Source: Myxococcales bacterium
GTDB lineage: Bacteria > Myxococcota_A > Polyangia > Polyangiales > Polyangiaceae
Length of the DNA stretch: 64,000 nucleotides
Assembly (NCBI GenBank): GCA_016720545.1
Contig: JADKKK010000018.1
Span: 84,778 to 148,777 of the forward strand
Reading direction: 5' to 3'
Position 1 is the stretch's first letter; every line of letters begins with the position of its first letter. This document shows positions 16,159-25,275 of this stretch, one piece after another. The position numbers and the translations under genes are program-made. The notes under the pieces are model-generated. The model had not been told where the DNA came from. It saw nothing but the letters and a program-made list of their open reading frames with translations, and made no database searches.

Positions 16159-17292
16159 TCAGAACGAGGTCGTAAGGACGCCGGGGCTCAGCGTCCCGGT
16201 CGGGACGTTGTCGTTCTTCGACGGCCGCGTCGCGAGGTAGACCGTGGTGCCCACGCCCGCGCCCACGACCGCGGCGCTCCCGAGCACGATGAGCCAGGTG
16301 GGCACGCCGGCGCTCTCGGCCTCGAGGGAGACCGGCAGCGTGCGGGTCTCGTCGTCGCGCAGCTGGACGTCCTGCTGGAAGGTCCGCCGGCCCTTCGCCG
16401 TGACGCGGACGAGGTAGCCGCCCGAGGGCAGCTTCATCCGGTGGTGACCGACCCCCACGGCCCGCCCGTCGACGAAGATGGCGGCGTCGGCCGGCGTCGC
16501 GTTCACGATGAGGGTGCCCTCGTGCCGCACGGCCACGAGCTGGAGCTTCACCGGCGTGGAGACCGTGGGTTTGCCCGACACGGTGATCGTGAGCTCCTGG
16601 AAGCCGGCCTTCTTCGCGGTGATCTTGTGGGGGCCGAGGTCGGCGATGAGGGGCTCACCGGGCGACTCTACGGGCGCGCCGTCCACGAGGAGCTCGGCTC
16701 CGGGCTCGCTCACGTGGAAGACGAGCGTGGTCGTGAGGGCGGCGAAGGCGCTCGCGGCCTGATCGGCCTCGGCGCGATCGGTGGCCGTGAGGAGACCCCC
16801 GCCGAGGCTCTGGTAGCGCCGCACGAGCCGCAGGGCGTCGGCGTACGAGTGCATGGTCTTGGCGCACGTCGCCATGTTCCAGAGCAGGCGCGGATCGGGG
16901 AACAGCTCGTACGCCGCTTGAAACTTGTAGAATGCACCTTTTGCGTCGCCCAGCGCGAAGAGGCCCTTCGCGGCCTCGTACTCGCGGCGAGCGGGCGGCG
17001 AGAGGGTCTCGGAGATGCTCGGTGGGGTGGCAGCGCTCGGAGCTGCGGGCGCGGAGGGCGTCGACGAGGGCGTCGCCGAGGGCGTCGCCGAGGGCGTCGC
17101 CGAGGGGGCGGCCGCGGCCTTCGGTGCGCCGACGGGGGCGCGTGGCTTCGGCTTGGCGAGCGCGGGAGCGGTGGGGGCGGCGAGGACCAGGACCGCGAGC
17201 AGGCACGCCGCGAGGCGTCTCCCACGGGGCACACGCGCTCGTGACTCGGCCGTGGGGCGAGAGTGGTCTGGTGCGTGCGAAGCCAAGGGCAT
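16159..17292 (-). CDS. PEGA-domain protein with TPR-like region
   Basis: This 377-residue protein is of a type expanded in myxobacteria. A signal segment ends at APALA near residue 46. A low-complexity linker with SATPSATPSATPSSTP repeats follows. A TPR-like helical region (about 95-170) contains FALGDAKGAFYKFQAAYELFPDPRLLWN. Two PEGA-type beta domains are at about 180-255 and 262-325. One transmembrane helix lies at about 332-352 (WLIVLGSAAVVGAGVGTTVYLA). PEGA domains are thought to act as surface or cell-wall interaction modules. GTG 17232 is an alternative start that would give a tidier signal peptide. It is divergent from the carboxylase beta subunit gene. Confidence 0.82.
   Translation of the reverse strand: MPLASHAPDHSRPTAESRARVPRGRRLAACLLAVLVLAAPTAPALAKPKPRAPVGAPKAAAAPSATPSATPSATPSSTPSAPAAPSAATPPSISETLSPPARREYEAAKGLFALGDAKGAFYKFQAAYELFPDPRLLWNMATCAKTMHSYADALRLVRRYQSLGGGLLTATDRAEADQAASAFAALTTTLVFHVSEPGAELLVDGAPVESPGEPLIADLGPHKITAKKAGFQELTITVSGKPTVSTPVKLQLVAVRHEGTLIVNATPADAAIFVDGRAVGVGHHRMKLPSGGYLVRVTAKGRRTFQQDVQLRDDETRTLPVSLEAESAGVPTWLIVLGSAAVVGAGVGTTVYLATRPSKNDNVPTGTLSPGVLTTSF
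17054..17101 (-). repeat. tandem 12-bp repeat, 4 units
   Basis: Four consecutive GAGGGCGTCGMC units encode the Ser-Ala-Thr-Pro type linker of the PEGA-domain protein. Changes in unit number would lengthen or shorten the linker in frame. Confidence 0.85.
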
Positions 17293-17441
17293 GTCCGTCG
17301 GGATCCCGAGCGGGAGGATACGCCCTCGCGGTGGGCCTCGCTCCCGTTTTTTCTCGCGAGCGGCTCGGGGGAGGGGCGGCGCACGGTCGCGCGCTCAGAC
17401 GCGCCGCGGTGCGCTACGGTGCGCATCGGAGGAAGCACAGC

Positions 17442-19055
17442 ATGCCGGTGGTGGAGACGAAGATCGATCCGAGCAGCGAGGCGTTTCGTCAGAACCGCGC
17501 CGACATGCTCGCCGAGATCGACAAGCTGCGCGCGATCGAGGGCAAGGTGCGTGAGACCGAGGCGCGCGCGCGCGACAAGTTTCACAAGCGAGGCCAGCTG
17601 CTCCCTCGCGAGAGGGTCGCGCTGCTGCTCGACCGCGGATCGCCGTTCCTCGAGCTGTCGACCCTCTGCGGACTCCGCTACCACGACGACAGCGACGGCT
17701 CCCTCGCGGGGGGGAACACCATCGTCGGCGTCGGCTACGTCTCCGGGGTGCGCGCGCTCGTCGTCGCGAACAACTCGGCCATCAAGGGCGGGACCATGTC
17801 GCCTTGGGGCGTGCAGAAGACCCTGCGCGCCCAGCGGATCGCCCTCGAGAACAAGCTGCCCATCGTCGTCCTGGTCGAGAGTGGCGGCGCGAATCTCCTC
17901 TACCAACAGGAGATCTTCGTCCCCGGCGGCGAGGCGTTCTACAACCAGGCCCGGCTCTCCGCCGCGGGGGTCCCGCAGATCTGCGTCGTACACGGCTCGA
18001 GCACCGCGGGCGGCGCGTACCTGCCGGGCCTCTCCGATTACGTGATCATGGTGCGCAACAAGGCGAAGGTGTTCCTCGCCGGGCCCCCGCTGCTGAAGGC
18101 CGCCACCGGCGAAATCGCGACCGACGAGGACCTCGGCGGCGCCGAAATGCACTGCCAGGTCGCGGGCACCGCCGAGCTGCTCGCGGAAGACGACGCCGAC
18201 GGCGTGCGCATCGCCCGGGAGGTGGTCGCGAAGCTGGGGTGGGCGCGCGTCGCCGCGGGCCGGCACGGGGAGGGCCGCCCGCCGCGGTATTCGCCCGAGG
18301 AGCTGTGCGGCGTGGTGCCCGTCGACTATCGCAAGCCGTACGACTGCCGTGAGGTCATCGCGAGGCTCGTCGACGGCTCCGAGTTTCTGGAGTTCAAGGC
18401 CCTCTACGACGGCCAAATCGTCTGTGGCCGCGCCGAGATCGACGGCCACCCGGTGGGCCTCATTGGCAACAACGGCCCCATCACGGAGCGCGGCTCGGTG
18501 AAGGCCGCGCAGTTCATCCAGCTCTGCTGCCAGGCGGACGTGCCCATCGTGTACCTCCAGAACATCACGGGGTACATGGTCGGCACGAAGGCCGAGCAGG
18601 CCGGCATCGTGAAGCACGGCTCGAAGATGATTCAGGCGGTCGCGAACGCCACCGTGCCGCAGCTCACGGTGGTGATCGGCGCCTCGTTCGGCGCGGGCAA
18701 CTACGGCATGTGCGGCCGCGGCTTCGGCCCGCGGTTCATCTTCGCGTGGCCCAACTCGCGCACCGCCGTCATGGGAGGCGAGCAAGCGGCGCGGGTCATG
18801 TCGATCGTCATGGGGGAGAAAATGGCGCGGCAGGGGAACCCGGTGGCGGAGTCGGTGCTCATGGAGATGGCGCAGCCGATCATCGACCAGTTCGACAAGG
18901 AGTCGCACGCGTGGAACTGCAGCGCCCGTCTCTTCGACGACGGGCTCATCGATCCGCGCGACACGCGCCGCGTGCTCGCGCTCACGCTGTCGATTTGCCG
19001 GGAGTCACGCGTGAGGGAGCTGTCGCACAGCACCTTCGGCGTGGCGCGCATGTGA
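17442..19055 (+). CDS. acyl-CoA carboxylase, carboxyltransferase (beta) subunit
   Basis: This 537-residue protein carries the N- and C-terminal carboxyltransferase halves of the biotin-dependent acyl-CoA carboxylases. The oxyanion-hole glycines are visible in GSSTAGGAYLPG (N-half) and GASFGAGNYGMCGRG (C-half). The order and spacing match methylcrotonyl-CoA or geranyl-CoA carboxylase beta subunits more than propionyl-CoA carboxylase, by general pattern only. It transfers CO2 from carboxybiotin on the alpha subunit to an acyl-CoA. ATG 17442 has GGAGGAAG upstream (17428-17435). The alpha subunit gene follows after 19 bp, so the two form one operon. The substrate would need enzymology or close homologues. 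Confidence 0.92.
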   Translation: MPVVETKIDPSSEAFRQNRADMLAEIDKLRAIEGKVRETEARARDKFHKRGQLLPRERVALLLDRGSPFLELSTLCGLRYHDDSDGSLAGGNTIVGVGYVSGVRALVVANNSAIKGGTMSPWGVQKTLRAQRIALENKLPIVVLVESGGANLLYQQEIFVPGGEAFYNQARLSAAGVPQICVVHGSSTAGGAYLPGLSDYVIMVRNKAKVFLAGPPLLKAATGEIATDEDLGGAEMHCQVAGTAELLAEDDADGVRIAREVVAKLGWARVAAGRHGEGRPPRYSPEELCGVVPVDYRKPYDCREVIARLVDGSEFLEFKALYDGQIVCGRAEIDGHPVGLIGNNGPITERGSVKAAQFIQLCCQADVPIVYLQNITGYMVGTKAEQAGIVKHGSKMIQAVANATVPQLTVVIGASFGAGNYGMCGRGFGPRFIFAWPNSRTAVMGGEQAARVMSIVMGEKMARQGNPVAESVLMEMAQPIIDQFDKESHAWNCSARLFDDGLIDPRDTRRVLALTLSICRESRVRELSHSTFGVARM

Positions 19056-19074
19056 GGGTGAGAGGACGATCCAG

Positions 19075-21084
19075 ATGACTCGACTGAGCAAAGTGTTGGT
19101 CGCCAACCGCGGTGAGATCGCGGCGCGCGTCATACGAACGTGCCGCAAGCTCGGCATCCGCACCGTGGCCGTCTACTCCGACGCCGATCGCGGCGCTCCG
19201 CACGTGCTGGCGGCCGACGAGGCCGTGCACCTCGGCGCCTCGCCGGCGCGCGAGTCGTACCTCGTGGCCGAGAAGCTCCTCGCCGCCGCGCGCGCCACCG
19301 GCGCCGACGCGGTGCACCCAGGCTACGGTTTTCTGTCGGAAAACGACCAGTTTTCAAGCGCTTGCGCCGAGGCGGGGATTGTCTTCGTGGGACCGCGCCC
19401 CGAGGCGGTGCGGCTCATGGGGAACAAGCGGCAGGCCAAGCTGCGCATGCTCGCGGCGGGCGTCCCGTGCATCCCCGGGTACGAAGGCGCGGACCAGTCG
19501 GACGAGACGCTCGCGCAGGAAGCGCTCCGCATCGGGCTGCCCGTCATGGTGAAGGCCGCCGCGGGCGGGGGTGGGCGAGGCATGCGCCTCGTCACCGCAC
19601 CCGAGGCGCTGGCGGAGGCGATCCGTTCCGCGCGCTCCGAGGCCGAGAACGCCTTCGGGAGCGGCGAGCTCATCCTCGAGAAGGCGGTCGTGAACGCGCG
19701 GCACGTGGAGATTCAGGTGTTCGCCGACTCGCACGGCAACGTCGTGCATCTCGGCGAGCGCGACTGCTCGGTGCAGCGTCGCCACCAGAAGATCATCGAA
19801 GAGTGCCCGTCGCCTGCCGTCACCCCCGCGCTCCGCGAGGCGATGGGCGAGGTCGCGGTCGCCGCCGCCCGCGCGATCGACTACCTCGGCGCCGGCACGA
19901 TCGAGTTCCTCCTCGCGCCGACCGGCGAGTTCTACTTCATGGAGATGAACACTCGGCTCCAGGTCGAGCACCCGGTCACCGAGCTCGTGACCGGGACCGA
20001 CCTCGTCGCGTGGCAGCTCGCGGTCGCGGCGGGGGAGCCGCTCCCGAAGTCGCAGGCCGAGATCGACTGGCGAGGACACGCGATCGAGGTGCGCCTCTGC
20101 GCGGAGGACCCGGCGCGTGAGTTCATGCCCCAGACCGGGCGGATCGTGGCGCTCGAGCTCCCCGAAGGCGAGGGCGTCCGCGTCGACCACGGGCTCGCCG
20201 AGGGGCGCGACGTGAGCCCGTTCTACGACTCGATGGTGGGCAAGCTCATCGCGCACGGTGCCACGCGCGAAGAGGCGCGGTGCCGGCTCGTCGCGGCCCT
20301 CGAGCGGCTCGCCCTCCTCGGCGTCGTGACCAACAAGGAGCTGCTCCTCCACGGCCTGCGCCACCCCGCGTTCGCCTCGGGCGAGTACGACACCGGGTTC
20401 GTGCCCGCGCACCTCCCGAGCGCCACGCTCGCGGGCCTCGGCGCTCCGACCGCCCGGCAGGTCGCGGTGGCCGGCGCCGCGCTGTTCCACGCCGACGCCG
20501 ACGCGCTGCGCCGCACCTCGGGGCTCCCGTCGGAGCTCGTCGGGTGGAGCAGCTCTCATGCGCCCAGCGTGCCCGTGAAGATCTCGTGCGGTGGCGAAGA
20601 GCGGGTCGTCGTGGTGCGCCCGATCGGGCGCTCGAGCTACGAGGTCGAGCTCGGCGACCTCACGCTCACGCTCGAGGTCGAGGGCGAGGGCGAGGGCGGG
20701 CTCCGCGAGGGCGCGCGGCTCCTCCGCTTCACCGCCGGAGGGACGACCGCGACGGCGCGTGTCGCTCGCGATGGCGCGACGACGTGGATCGACTGGGGCG
20801 CGTCCGTGCACGCCTTCACCGACGTCTCTCTCGCCCCGCGGCGCGCGGAAGGCCGCGCGACCGATGGTCGCGTCCTCGCGCCCATCGACGGGAAGGTCCT
20901 GCGGGTCGAGGTCGCGGTGGGCGACGTGGTCAAGAAGGGCCAGCTCCTCGTGGTGCTCGAGGCCATGAAGATGGAGTTTCAGCTCGCGGCCGAGATCGAC
21001 GGCACCGTGGCGACGCTCTCGGTCGCGCCCGGCGCGCAGGTGAGCGCGAGGCACCTCCTCGTCGAGGTAGCGCCGGCCGGCTGA
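19075..21084 (+). CDS. acyl-CoA carboxylase, biotin carboxylase/BCCP (alpha) subunit
   Basis: This 669-residue alpha subunit has a biotin carboxylase domain (about residues 1-445). It starts with KVLVANRGEIAARVIRT, has the ATP-grasp glycine loop KAAAGGGGRGM, and has MEMNTRLQVEHPVTE around the catalytic Glu and Arg. A connecting region of about 130 residues follows. The C-terminal biotinyl domain carries the EAMKM motif, with K632 as the biotinylated lysine. It carboxylates biotin using ATP and bicarbonate and hands the CO2 to the beta subunit encoded just upstream. An RtcR-type regulator gene starts 18 bp after its stop on the same strand. Confidence 0.95.
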   Translation: MTRLSKVLVANRGEIAARVIRTCRKLGIRTVAVYSDADRGAPHVLAADEAVHLGASPARESYLVAEKLLAAARATGADAVHPGYGFLSENDQFSSACAEAGIVFVGPRPEAVRLMGNKRQAKLRMLAAGVPCIPGYEGADQSDETLAQEALRIGLPVMVKAAAGGGGRGMRLVTAPEALAEAIRSARSEAENAFGSGELILEKAVVNARHVEIQVFADSHGNVVHLGERDCSVQRRHQKIIEECPSPAVTPALREAMGEVAVAAARAIDYLGAGTIEFLLAPTGEFYFMEMNTRLQVEHPVTELVTGTDLVAWQLAVAAGEPLPKSQAEIDWRGHAIEVRLCAEDPAREFMPQTGRIVALELPEGEGVRVDHGLAEGRDVSPFYDSMVGKLIAHGATREEARCRLVAALERLALLGVVTNKELLLHGLRHPAFASGEYDTGFVPAHLPSATLAGLGAPTARQVAVAGAALFHADADALRRTSGLPSELVGWSSSHAPSVPVKISCGGEERVVVVRPIGRSSYEVELGDLTLTLEVEGEGEGGLREGARLLRFTAGGTTATARVARDGATTWIDWGASVHAFTDVSLAPRRAEGRATDGRVLAPIDGKVLRVEVAVGDVVKKGQLLVVLEAMKMEFQLAAEIDGTVATLSVAPGAQVSARHLLVEVAPAG

Positions 21085-21102
21085 CGGCGCGGCGCACCGT
21101 CC

Positions 21103-22770
21103 ATGGGGTCCTCGAGCTCGAAGCAGCCCGCGCCGTCGCAGCGCCGGAGGACCGTCGTGCTCGGGGTGGTGGGCCCCTCGCTCGACGCGGGGAAGGGGCC
21201 GGCGCGGTGGGAGCGGTGGCGCCCCACGGTGAGCCTCTGCATGCACGACGATCTCCTCGTGGACGAGCTCGTGCTTCTGCACGATCCGCGGCACACCTCG
21301 CTCGCCTACGCGCTCGGTCGCGACGCCTCGCAGGTCTCACCCGAGACGCGCGTCACGCACCTGAGCTTTCCGCTCGCCGACGCGTGGGACTTCGAGGAGG
21401 TCTACGGGGCGCTCCACGACCTCGCCAAGGCGCACGCGGGCGCATGGGACCCCGACGAGTGCGACCTCCTCGTGCACATCACGACCGGCACCCACGTCGT
21501 CCAGATCTGCCTCTTCTTGTTGACCGAGTCTCGGCATTTGCCCGGGCGCCTCGTGCAGACCTCGCCGCGGGTCGTCCGCGACCACGGCGAGGGCGAGAGC
21601 GTGCGAGGCAGCTACGGCATCATCGACCTCGACCTGGCGCGATACGATCGCATCGCGAGCCGCGTGCGCGACGAGCGCGAGGTCGGGCAGGCTCTGCTGA
21701 AGGACGGCATCCCCACGCGGAACGCCTCGTACAACGAGATCGTCTCGCGCGTGGAGGAGGTCGCCGTTCGCTCGCGCGCGCCGATGCTCTTCCTCGGCCC
21801 CACGGGCTCCGGCAAGAGCGCCCTCGCGCGCCGGGTGTTCGCGCTGAAGAAGGCGCGGCAGGGGCTCGTTGGGCGCTTCGTCGAGGTGAACTGCGCCACG
21901 GTCCGTGGGGACGCGGCGATGAGCGCCCTCTTCGGGCACGCCAAGGGGGCCTTCACGGGCGCCGTGTCCGAGCGCGAGGGGCACCTCGCCCGCGCCGACG
22001 GTGGCGTGCTCTTCCTCGACGAGATCTACGAGCTTGGCCCGGACGAGCAGGCGATGCTCCTCCGCGCGATCGAAGACAAGACCTTCACGCCGATGGGATC
22101 CGATCGCGAAAAGCGTAGTGATTTCCAGCTATTGTGCGGAACAAATCGCGATCTCTTCGCCGCCGCGAGGGAGGGGCGGTTCCGCGAGGACCTGCTCGCG
22201 CGCGTCCACCTGTGGACCTTCCGACTGCCCTCGCTCCGCGAGCGCCTCGAGGACCTCGCGCCCAACGTCGAGCACCAGACCGAGCGGGTGGCCCGCGCGC
22301 TAGGGACGCGGCTCACGTGGGCGCGGGAGGCGAGGGAGGCCTACTTGGCGTTCGCGCACTCGGCGGCAGCGACGTGGCCCGGCAACTTCCGCGATCTGGA
22401 CGCGAGCATCACGCGGCTTGGGACGCTGGCGCCGGGCGGCCGGATCACGGAGGCGCTCGTTCGCGAGGAGGTGGCGCGGCTCCGGCAGGCCTTCGGCGGC
22501 GCGGCCGCGGTGCCCGCCGGCGGGGAAGCCACGCTGATCGAGCGCGTCTTGGGGGCGGTCGCGCTCGATCGTTTCGACCGCGCGCAGCTCGAGGACGTCC
22601 TGCGGGTCTGCGCCGAGGCGCGCTCGCTGAGCGAGGCGGGGCGGGCGCTCTTCGCGGAGTCTCGAGCGCGGAAGGGCACCGCGAACGACGCCGATCGGCT
22701 GCGCAAGTACCTCGCTCGGCACGGGCTCGAGCTCGCCGACGTGCGCGCGCGGCTTGCCCGCGCCGAGTAG
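21103..22770 (+). CDS. rtcR: RtcR-type sigma-54-dependent activator with N-terminal CARF domain
   Basis: This 555-residue activator has an N-terminal RtcR domain (about 15-185), a CARF-type Rossmann fold with VVLGVVGPSLDAG and LVHITTGTHVVQICLF. A sigma-54 AAA+ domain follows, with Walker A GPTGSGKS, the sigma-54 contact loop GAFTGA, Walker B GGVLFLDEI and the arginine-finger region. A C-terminal helical part follows, which may bind DNA. RtcR senses RNA-damage-derived ligands and turns on the rtcBA RNA ligase/cyclase operon in other bacteria. No rtcA or rtcB is present in this window, and the gene follows the carboxylase alpha gene by 18 bp, so its targets must be elsewhere or different. The ATG at 21103 adds about 14 Ser/Arg-rich residues before the conserved start. 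Confidence 0.92.
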   Translation: MGSSSSKQPAPSQRRRTVVLGVVGPSLDAGKGPARWERWRPTVSLCMHDDLLVDELVLLHDPRHTSLAYALGRDASQVSPETRVTHLSFPLADAWDFEEVYGALHDLAKAHAGAWDPDECDLLVHITTGTHVVQICLFLLTESRHLPGRLVQTSPRVVRDHGEGESVRGSYGIIDLDLARYDRIASRVRDEREVGQALLKDGIPTRNASYNEIVSRVEEVAVRSRAPMLFLGPTGSGKSALARRVFALKKARQGLVGRFVEVNCATVRGDAAMSALFGHAKGAFTGAVSEREGHLARADGGVLFLDEIYELGPDEQAMLLRAIEDKTFTPMGSDREKRSDFQLLCGTNRDLFAAAREGRFREDLLARVHLWTFRLPSLRERLEDLAPNVEHQTERVARALGTRLTWAREAREAYLAFAHSAAATWPGNFRDLDASITRLGTLAPGGRITEALVREEVARLRQAFGGAAAVPAGGEATLIERVLGAVALDRFDRAQLEDVLRVCAEARSLSEAGRALFAESRARKGTANDADRLRKYLARHGLELADVRARLARAE

Positions 22771-22771
22771 A

Positions 22772-23965
22772 TCAGGAGGAGCTCGGGTCCTTGAGCTCGG
22801 CTGGGTCGCGCGAGCGCGGCGCCGCGGCCGGCGGCGCGCCTAGCCCAACCGAGGTCGGCGCGGGCGTCACGGTGCTCGCCCACATGCGGAGCCTCATGGT
22901 GGTGGGGAGCGGCGTGCCGTCGGGGAGGTGCTGCTCGCTCGGCGCGTCGTGAGACGCGGGCGCGAGCAGGTGAGCCCACCTTCGATAGCGCGTCCCCTCG
23001 AGGGTGACCTTGAGCACCATGACGATCGGGACCGCCAGGATCGCCCCCGCGGGCCCCCACAGCCACCCCCAGAACAGCAGCGAGACGAGCACGGCGAACG
23101 AGGAGAGCCCGAGCGTCCGCCCGAGCAGCCGGGGCTCGACCACGTTGCCCACGATGAAGTTGCTCGTGGACATGGTGATCGCGACGCCGATGGCGGCGCC
23201 CGGGCCGCTGTCGAGGAAGGCGGCCGCGACCGCGGGGATCGTCGCGATGACCGCGCCCACGTTCGGCACGAAGTGAAGCAAGAAGAGGAGCACCGCGAGC
23301 AGCAGCGCGAGGCGCACGTCGACGACCTTGAGCACGAGGTAGGCGATGAGCGCGACGAGTAGGCTCGTGAAGCTCTTCACGAGCAGGTAGGTCTGCACTT
23401 TGCGGACGATCTCGTCCACGCGGGAGAAGCCGAACTCCGGGTCGTCGGTCACCTTGCGGAGCTTGCCGCCGAGGTCGAGCACCTCGGAGAGCCCGAAGAA
23501 CACGACGAGCATGATGATGAAGAAGTCGGACACCACCCCCGCCGCGCGCTGGAGCACGCCGGTGGCCATGCCTACCCAGTCGGGGCCCTTCGGTCCCGCG
23601 ACCGAAATCGTGACGTGGTGTGCGCTGAGCCAGGCGCGCGCCTTCCCCGCGAGCAGGTCCCCTTGGTGCGAATAGTGGGGCCACTCGTCGTTGAGCTGGG
23701 TGCTCGCGAGCCCGAGCGCGACCGTGCCCGCGGAGATGACGGCGAGGGTCGCGAGGCCGCCGATGAGCACCGCGAGCGTGGGAGGTACGCGCTTCTGGAC
23801 GAGAAAGGTAGAGAGCGGCGACACCACCGTGACGAGGATCGCGGCGAGCGTGAGCGGCACGAAGAACGGCGCCGCGAACTTGAGGGCGGCGACCACGACG
23901 CAAAAGGCCGCGATGTCGCGGAGCGAGACCCCTCGCCGATCGTCGGACCCGAAGCCCACACCCAC
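22772..23965 (-). CDS. AI-2E/PerM family membrane transporter
   Basis: This 397-residue multi-pass membrane protein has the AI-2E (PF01594, TqsA/PerM/YdiK) layout. Two N-terminal helices (about 15-85) precede a soluble loop, then a helix pair around FFIIMLVVFFGLS, and then a block of four or five helices (about 200-330) containing FVPNVGAVIATIP and the WGWLWGPAGAILAVP signature. The last 65 residues are a Pro/Ala/Ser-rich cytoplasmic tail. Family members export small molecules or act as Na+/H+ antiporters, and few have proven substrates. It starts at GTG, converges with rtcR (1-nt gap) and is divergent from rlmN with about 92 bp between. Confidence 0.88.
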   Translation of the reverse strand: MGVGFGSDDRRGVSLRDIAAFCVVVAALKFAAPFFVPLTLAAILVTVVSPLSTFLVQKRVPPTLAVLIGGLATLAVISAGTVALGLASTQLNDEWPHYSHQGDLLAGKARAWLSAHHVTISVAGPKGPDWVGMATGVLQRAAGVVSDFFIIMLVVFFGLSEVLDLGGKLRKVTDDPEFGFSRVDEIVRKVQTYLLVKSFTSLLVALIAYLVLKVVDVRLALLLAVLLFLLHFVPNVGAVIATIPAVAAAFLDSGPGAAIGVAITMSTSNFIVGNVVEPRLLGRTLGLSSFAVLVSLLFWGWLWGPAGAILAVPIVMVLKVTLEGTRYRRWAHLLAPASHDAPSEQHLPDGTPLPTTMRLRMWASTVTPAPTSVGLGAPPAAAPRSRDPAELKDPSSS

Positions 23966-24057
23966 ACACTACACCGGTTGGCGCGCGCGCCCACACGAGG
24001 CGCTTGGAAATCCGCGCCGCTGGACGGCGTATAGGGCCCCCGACTACGCTCCGTGAC

Positions 24058-25275
24058 GTGAAGAGCGACGCCGCGCCCCCGCCTTTGGCCCGCCTCCCCG
24101 ACGAGTGGAGCGCGGAGGCGGTGCGGCTCGGGGGGAGAACGTTCCACGGCAAGCAGATCTTCCGCTGGGTCATGGCGCGCGGCGTGGCGGAGCCCTCGGG
24201 CATGACCGACCTGCCGCGCCCCCTCCGCGAGGCCCTCGCGGCGAGCGGGGTGGGGCCGGTGCTCACGGTGCTCCCGGGCATGCGCGCCGCCGACCGCACC
24301 CGCAAGCTCCTCGTGCGCCTCGCCGACGGCGCCACCGTGGAGACCGTGCTCATCCCGGGGGTGAGCGGCGTCCGGCGCCTCGGGCAGGGGGTCCAAGACG
24401 AGTGGCTCGAGGACGCCGACGCGGCGTCGGTCGACGACTCGGAGGACGACGAGGTGGAGGAAGCCGAGCGCACGAACGACCGCGGCGCTGGCGACGCGAA
24501 GGTGCAGCCGCTGCGGGTCACCCAGTGCATCAGCACGCAGGTGGGGTGCGCGATGGGCTGTGTCTTCTGCGCGAGCGGCGTCGCCGGGCTGAAGCGGCAC
24601 CTCGGGGCCGACGAGATCGTCGCGCAGGTGCTCGCGGGGCGCGCGCTCCTCGACGACGACGAGCAGCTCCGGAACGTGGTCTACATGGGCATGGGCGAGC
24701 CGCTCCACAACTACGAAGCGACCGCGCGCTCATTGCGGCTCCTCACGCACCCCGACGGCGTCGGCCTCTCCTCGCGTCGCGTGACGGTGAGCACGAGCGG
24801 CCTCGTGCCCGAGATCGCCCGCCTGGGGCAGGACTTCGGCGGCCAAATCGGCCTCGCGATCTCGCTCCACGCGGCGGACGACGAGACCCGCGGCCGCCTC
24901 ATGCCCATCAACAAGAAGTACCCGCTGAAGGCGCTCATGGAGGGCCTCCGCGCATACCCGCTGCCGCGCCGGCGCCGCATCACCATCGAGTACACGCTCG
25001 TGGCGGGCCGCAACGACGGCGTCGCGGAGGCGCGCAAGCTCGCGACGCTGCTGCGCGGTCTCCCGGTGAAGATCAACCTCATCCCGATGAACCCCATCGA
25101 GGCCTCGGCGCTGGGGCCGCCTGGCGCGGCAGGCACGCTCGACTTCCAGCGCGTGCTCGTGGACGCGGGCTACTCGTGCTTCATCCGGCGGCGCCGGGGT
25201 GACGACGTCGCGGCGGCGTGCGGTCAGCTCGCGCTCCTCGGCGCCAAGCCCAAGGTGCGCGTGAACCGGGGATGA
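24058..25275 (+). CDS. rlmN: dual-specificity RNA methyltransferase RlmN
   Basis: This radical-SAM enzyme methylates C2 of an adenosine in 23S rRNA and certain tRNAs. With the GTG start it is 405 residues. The iron-sulphur cysteines are C164, C168 and C171 in GCAMGCVFC. The downstream GMGEP and SLHAADDETRGRLMP blocks and the C-terminal AACGQL cysteine, which forms the transient RNA thioether, are all present. Unusually, about 50 acidic, low-complexity residues (101-150, many Asp/Glu) are inserted just before the conserved TQCISTQVGC. A TTG at 24004 would add 18 residues, but GTG 24058 leaves more room for the divergent promoters. It heads a run of four genes with 4-nt overlaps. Confidence 0.94.
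   Translation: MKSDAAPPPLARLPDEWSAEAVRLGGRTFHGKQIFRWVMARGVAEPSGMTDLPRPLREALAASGVGPVLTVLPGMRAADRTRKLLVRLADGATVETVLIPGVSGVRRLGQGVQDEWLEDADAASVDDSEDDEVEEAERTNDRGAGDAKVQPLRVTQCISTQVGCAMGCVFCASGVAGLKRHLGADEIVAQVLAGRALLDDDEQLRNVVYMGMGEPLHNYEATARSLRLLTHPDGVGLSSRRVTVSTSGLVPEIARLGQDFGGQIGLAISLHAADDETRGRLMPINKKYPLKALMEGLRAYPLPRRRRITIEYTLVAGRNDGVAEARKLATLLRGLPVKINLIPMNPIEASALGPPGAAGTLDFQRVLVDAGYSCFIRRRRGDDVAAACGQLALLGAKPKVRVNRG

Noticed and set aside
21103..22770. CRISPR-associated locus suggested by the CARF domain
   Set aside because: The protein is an RtcR-type activator with a sigma-54 AAA domain, and no cas gene or repeat-spacer array was seen in the window.
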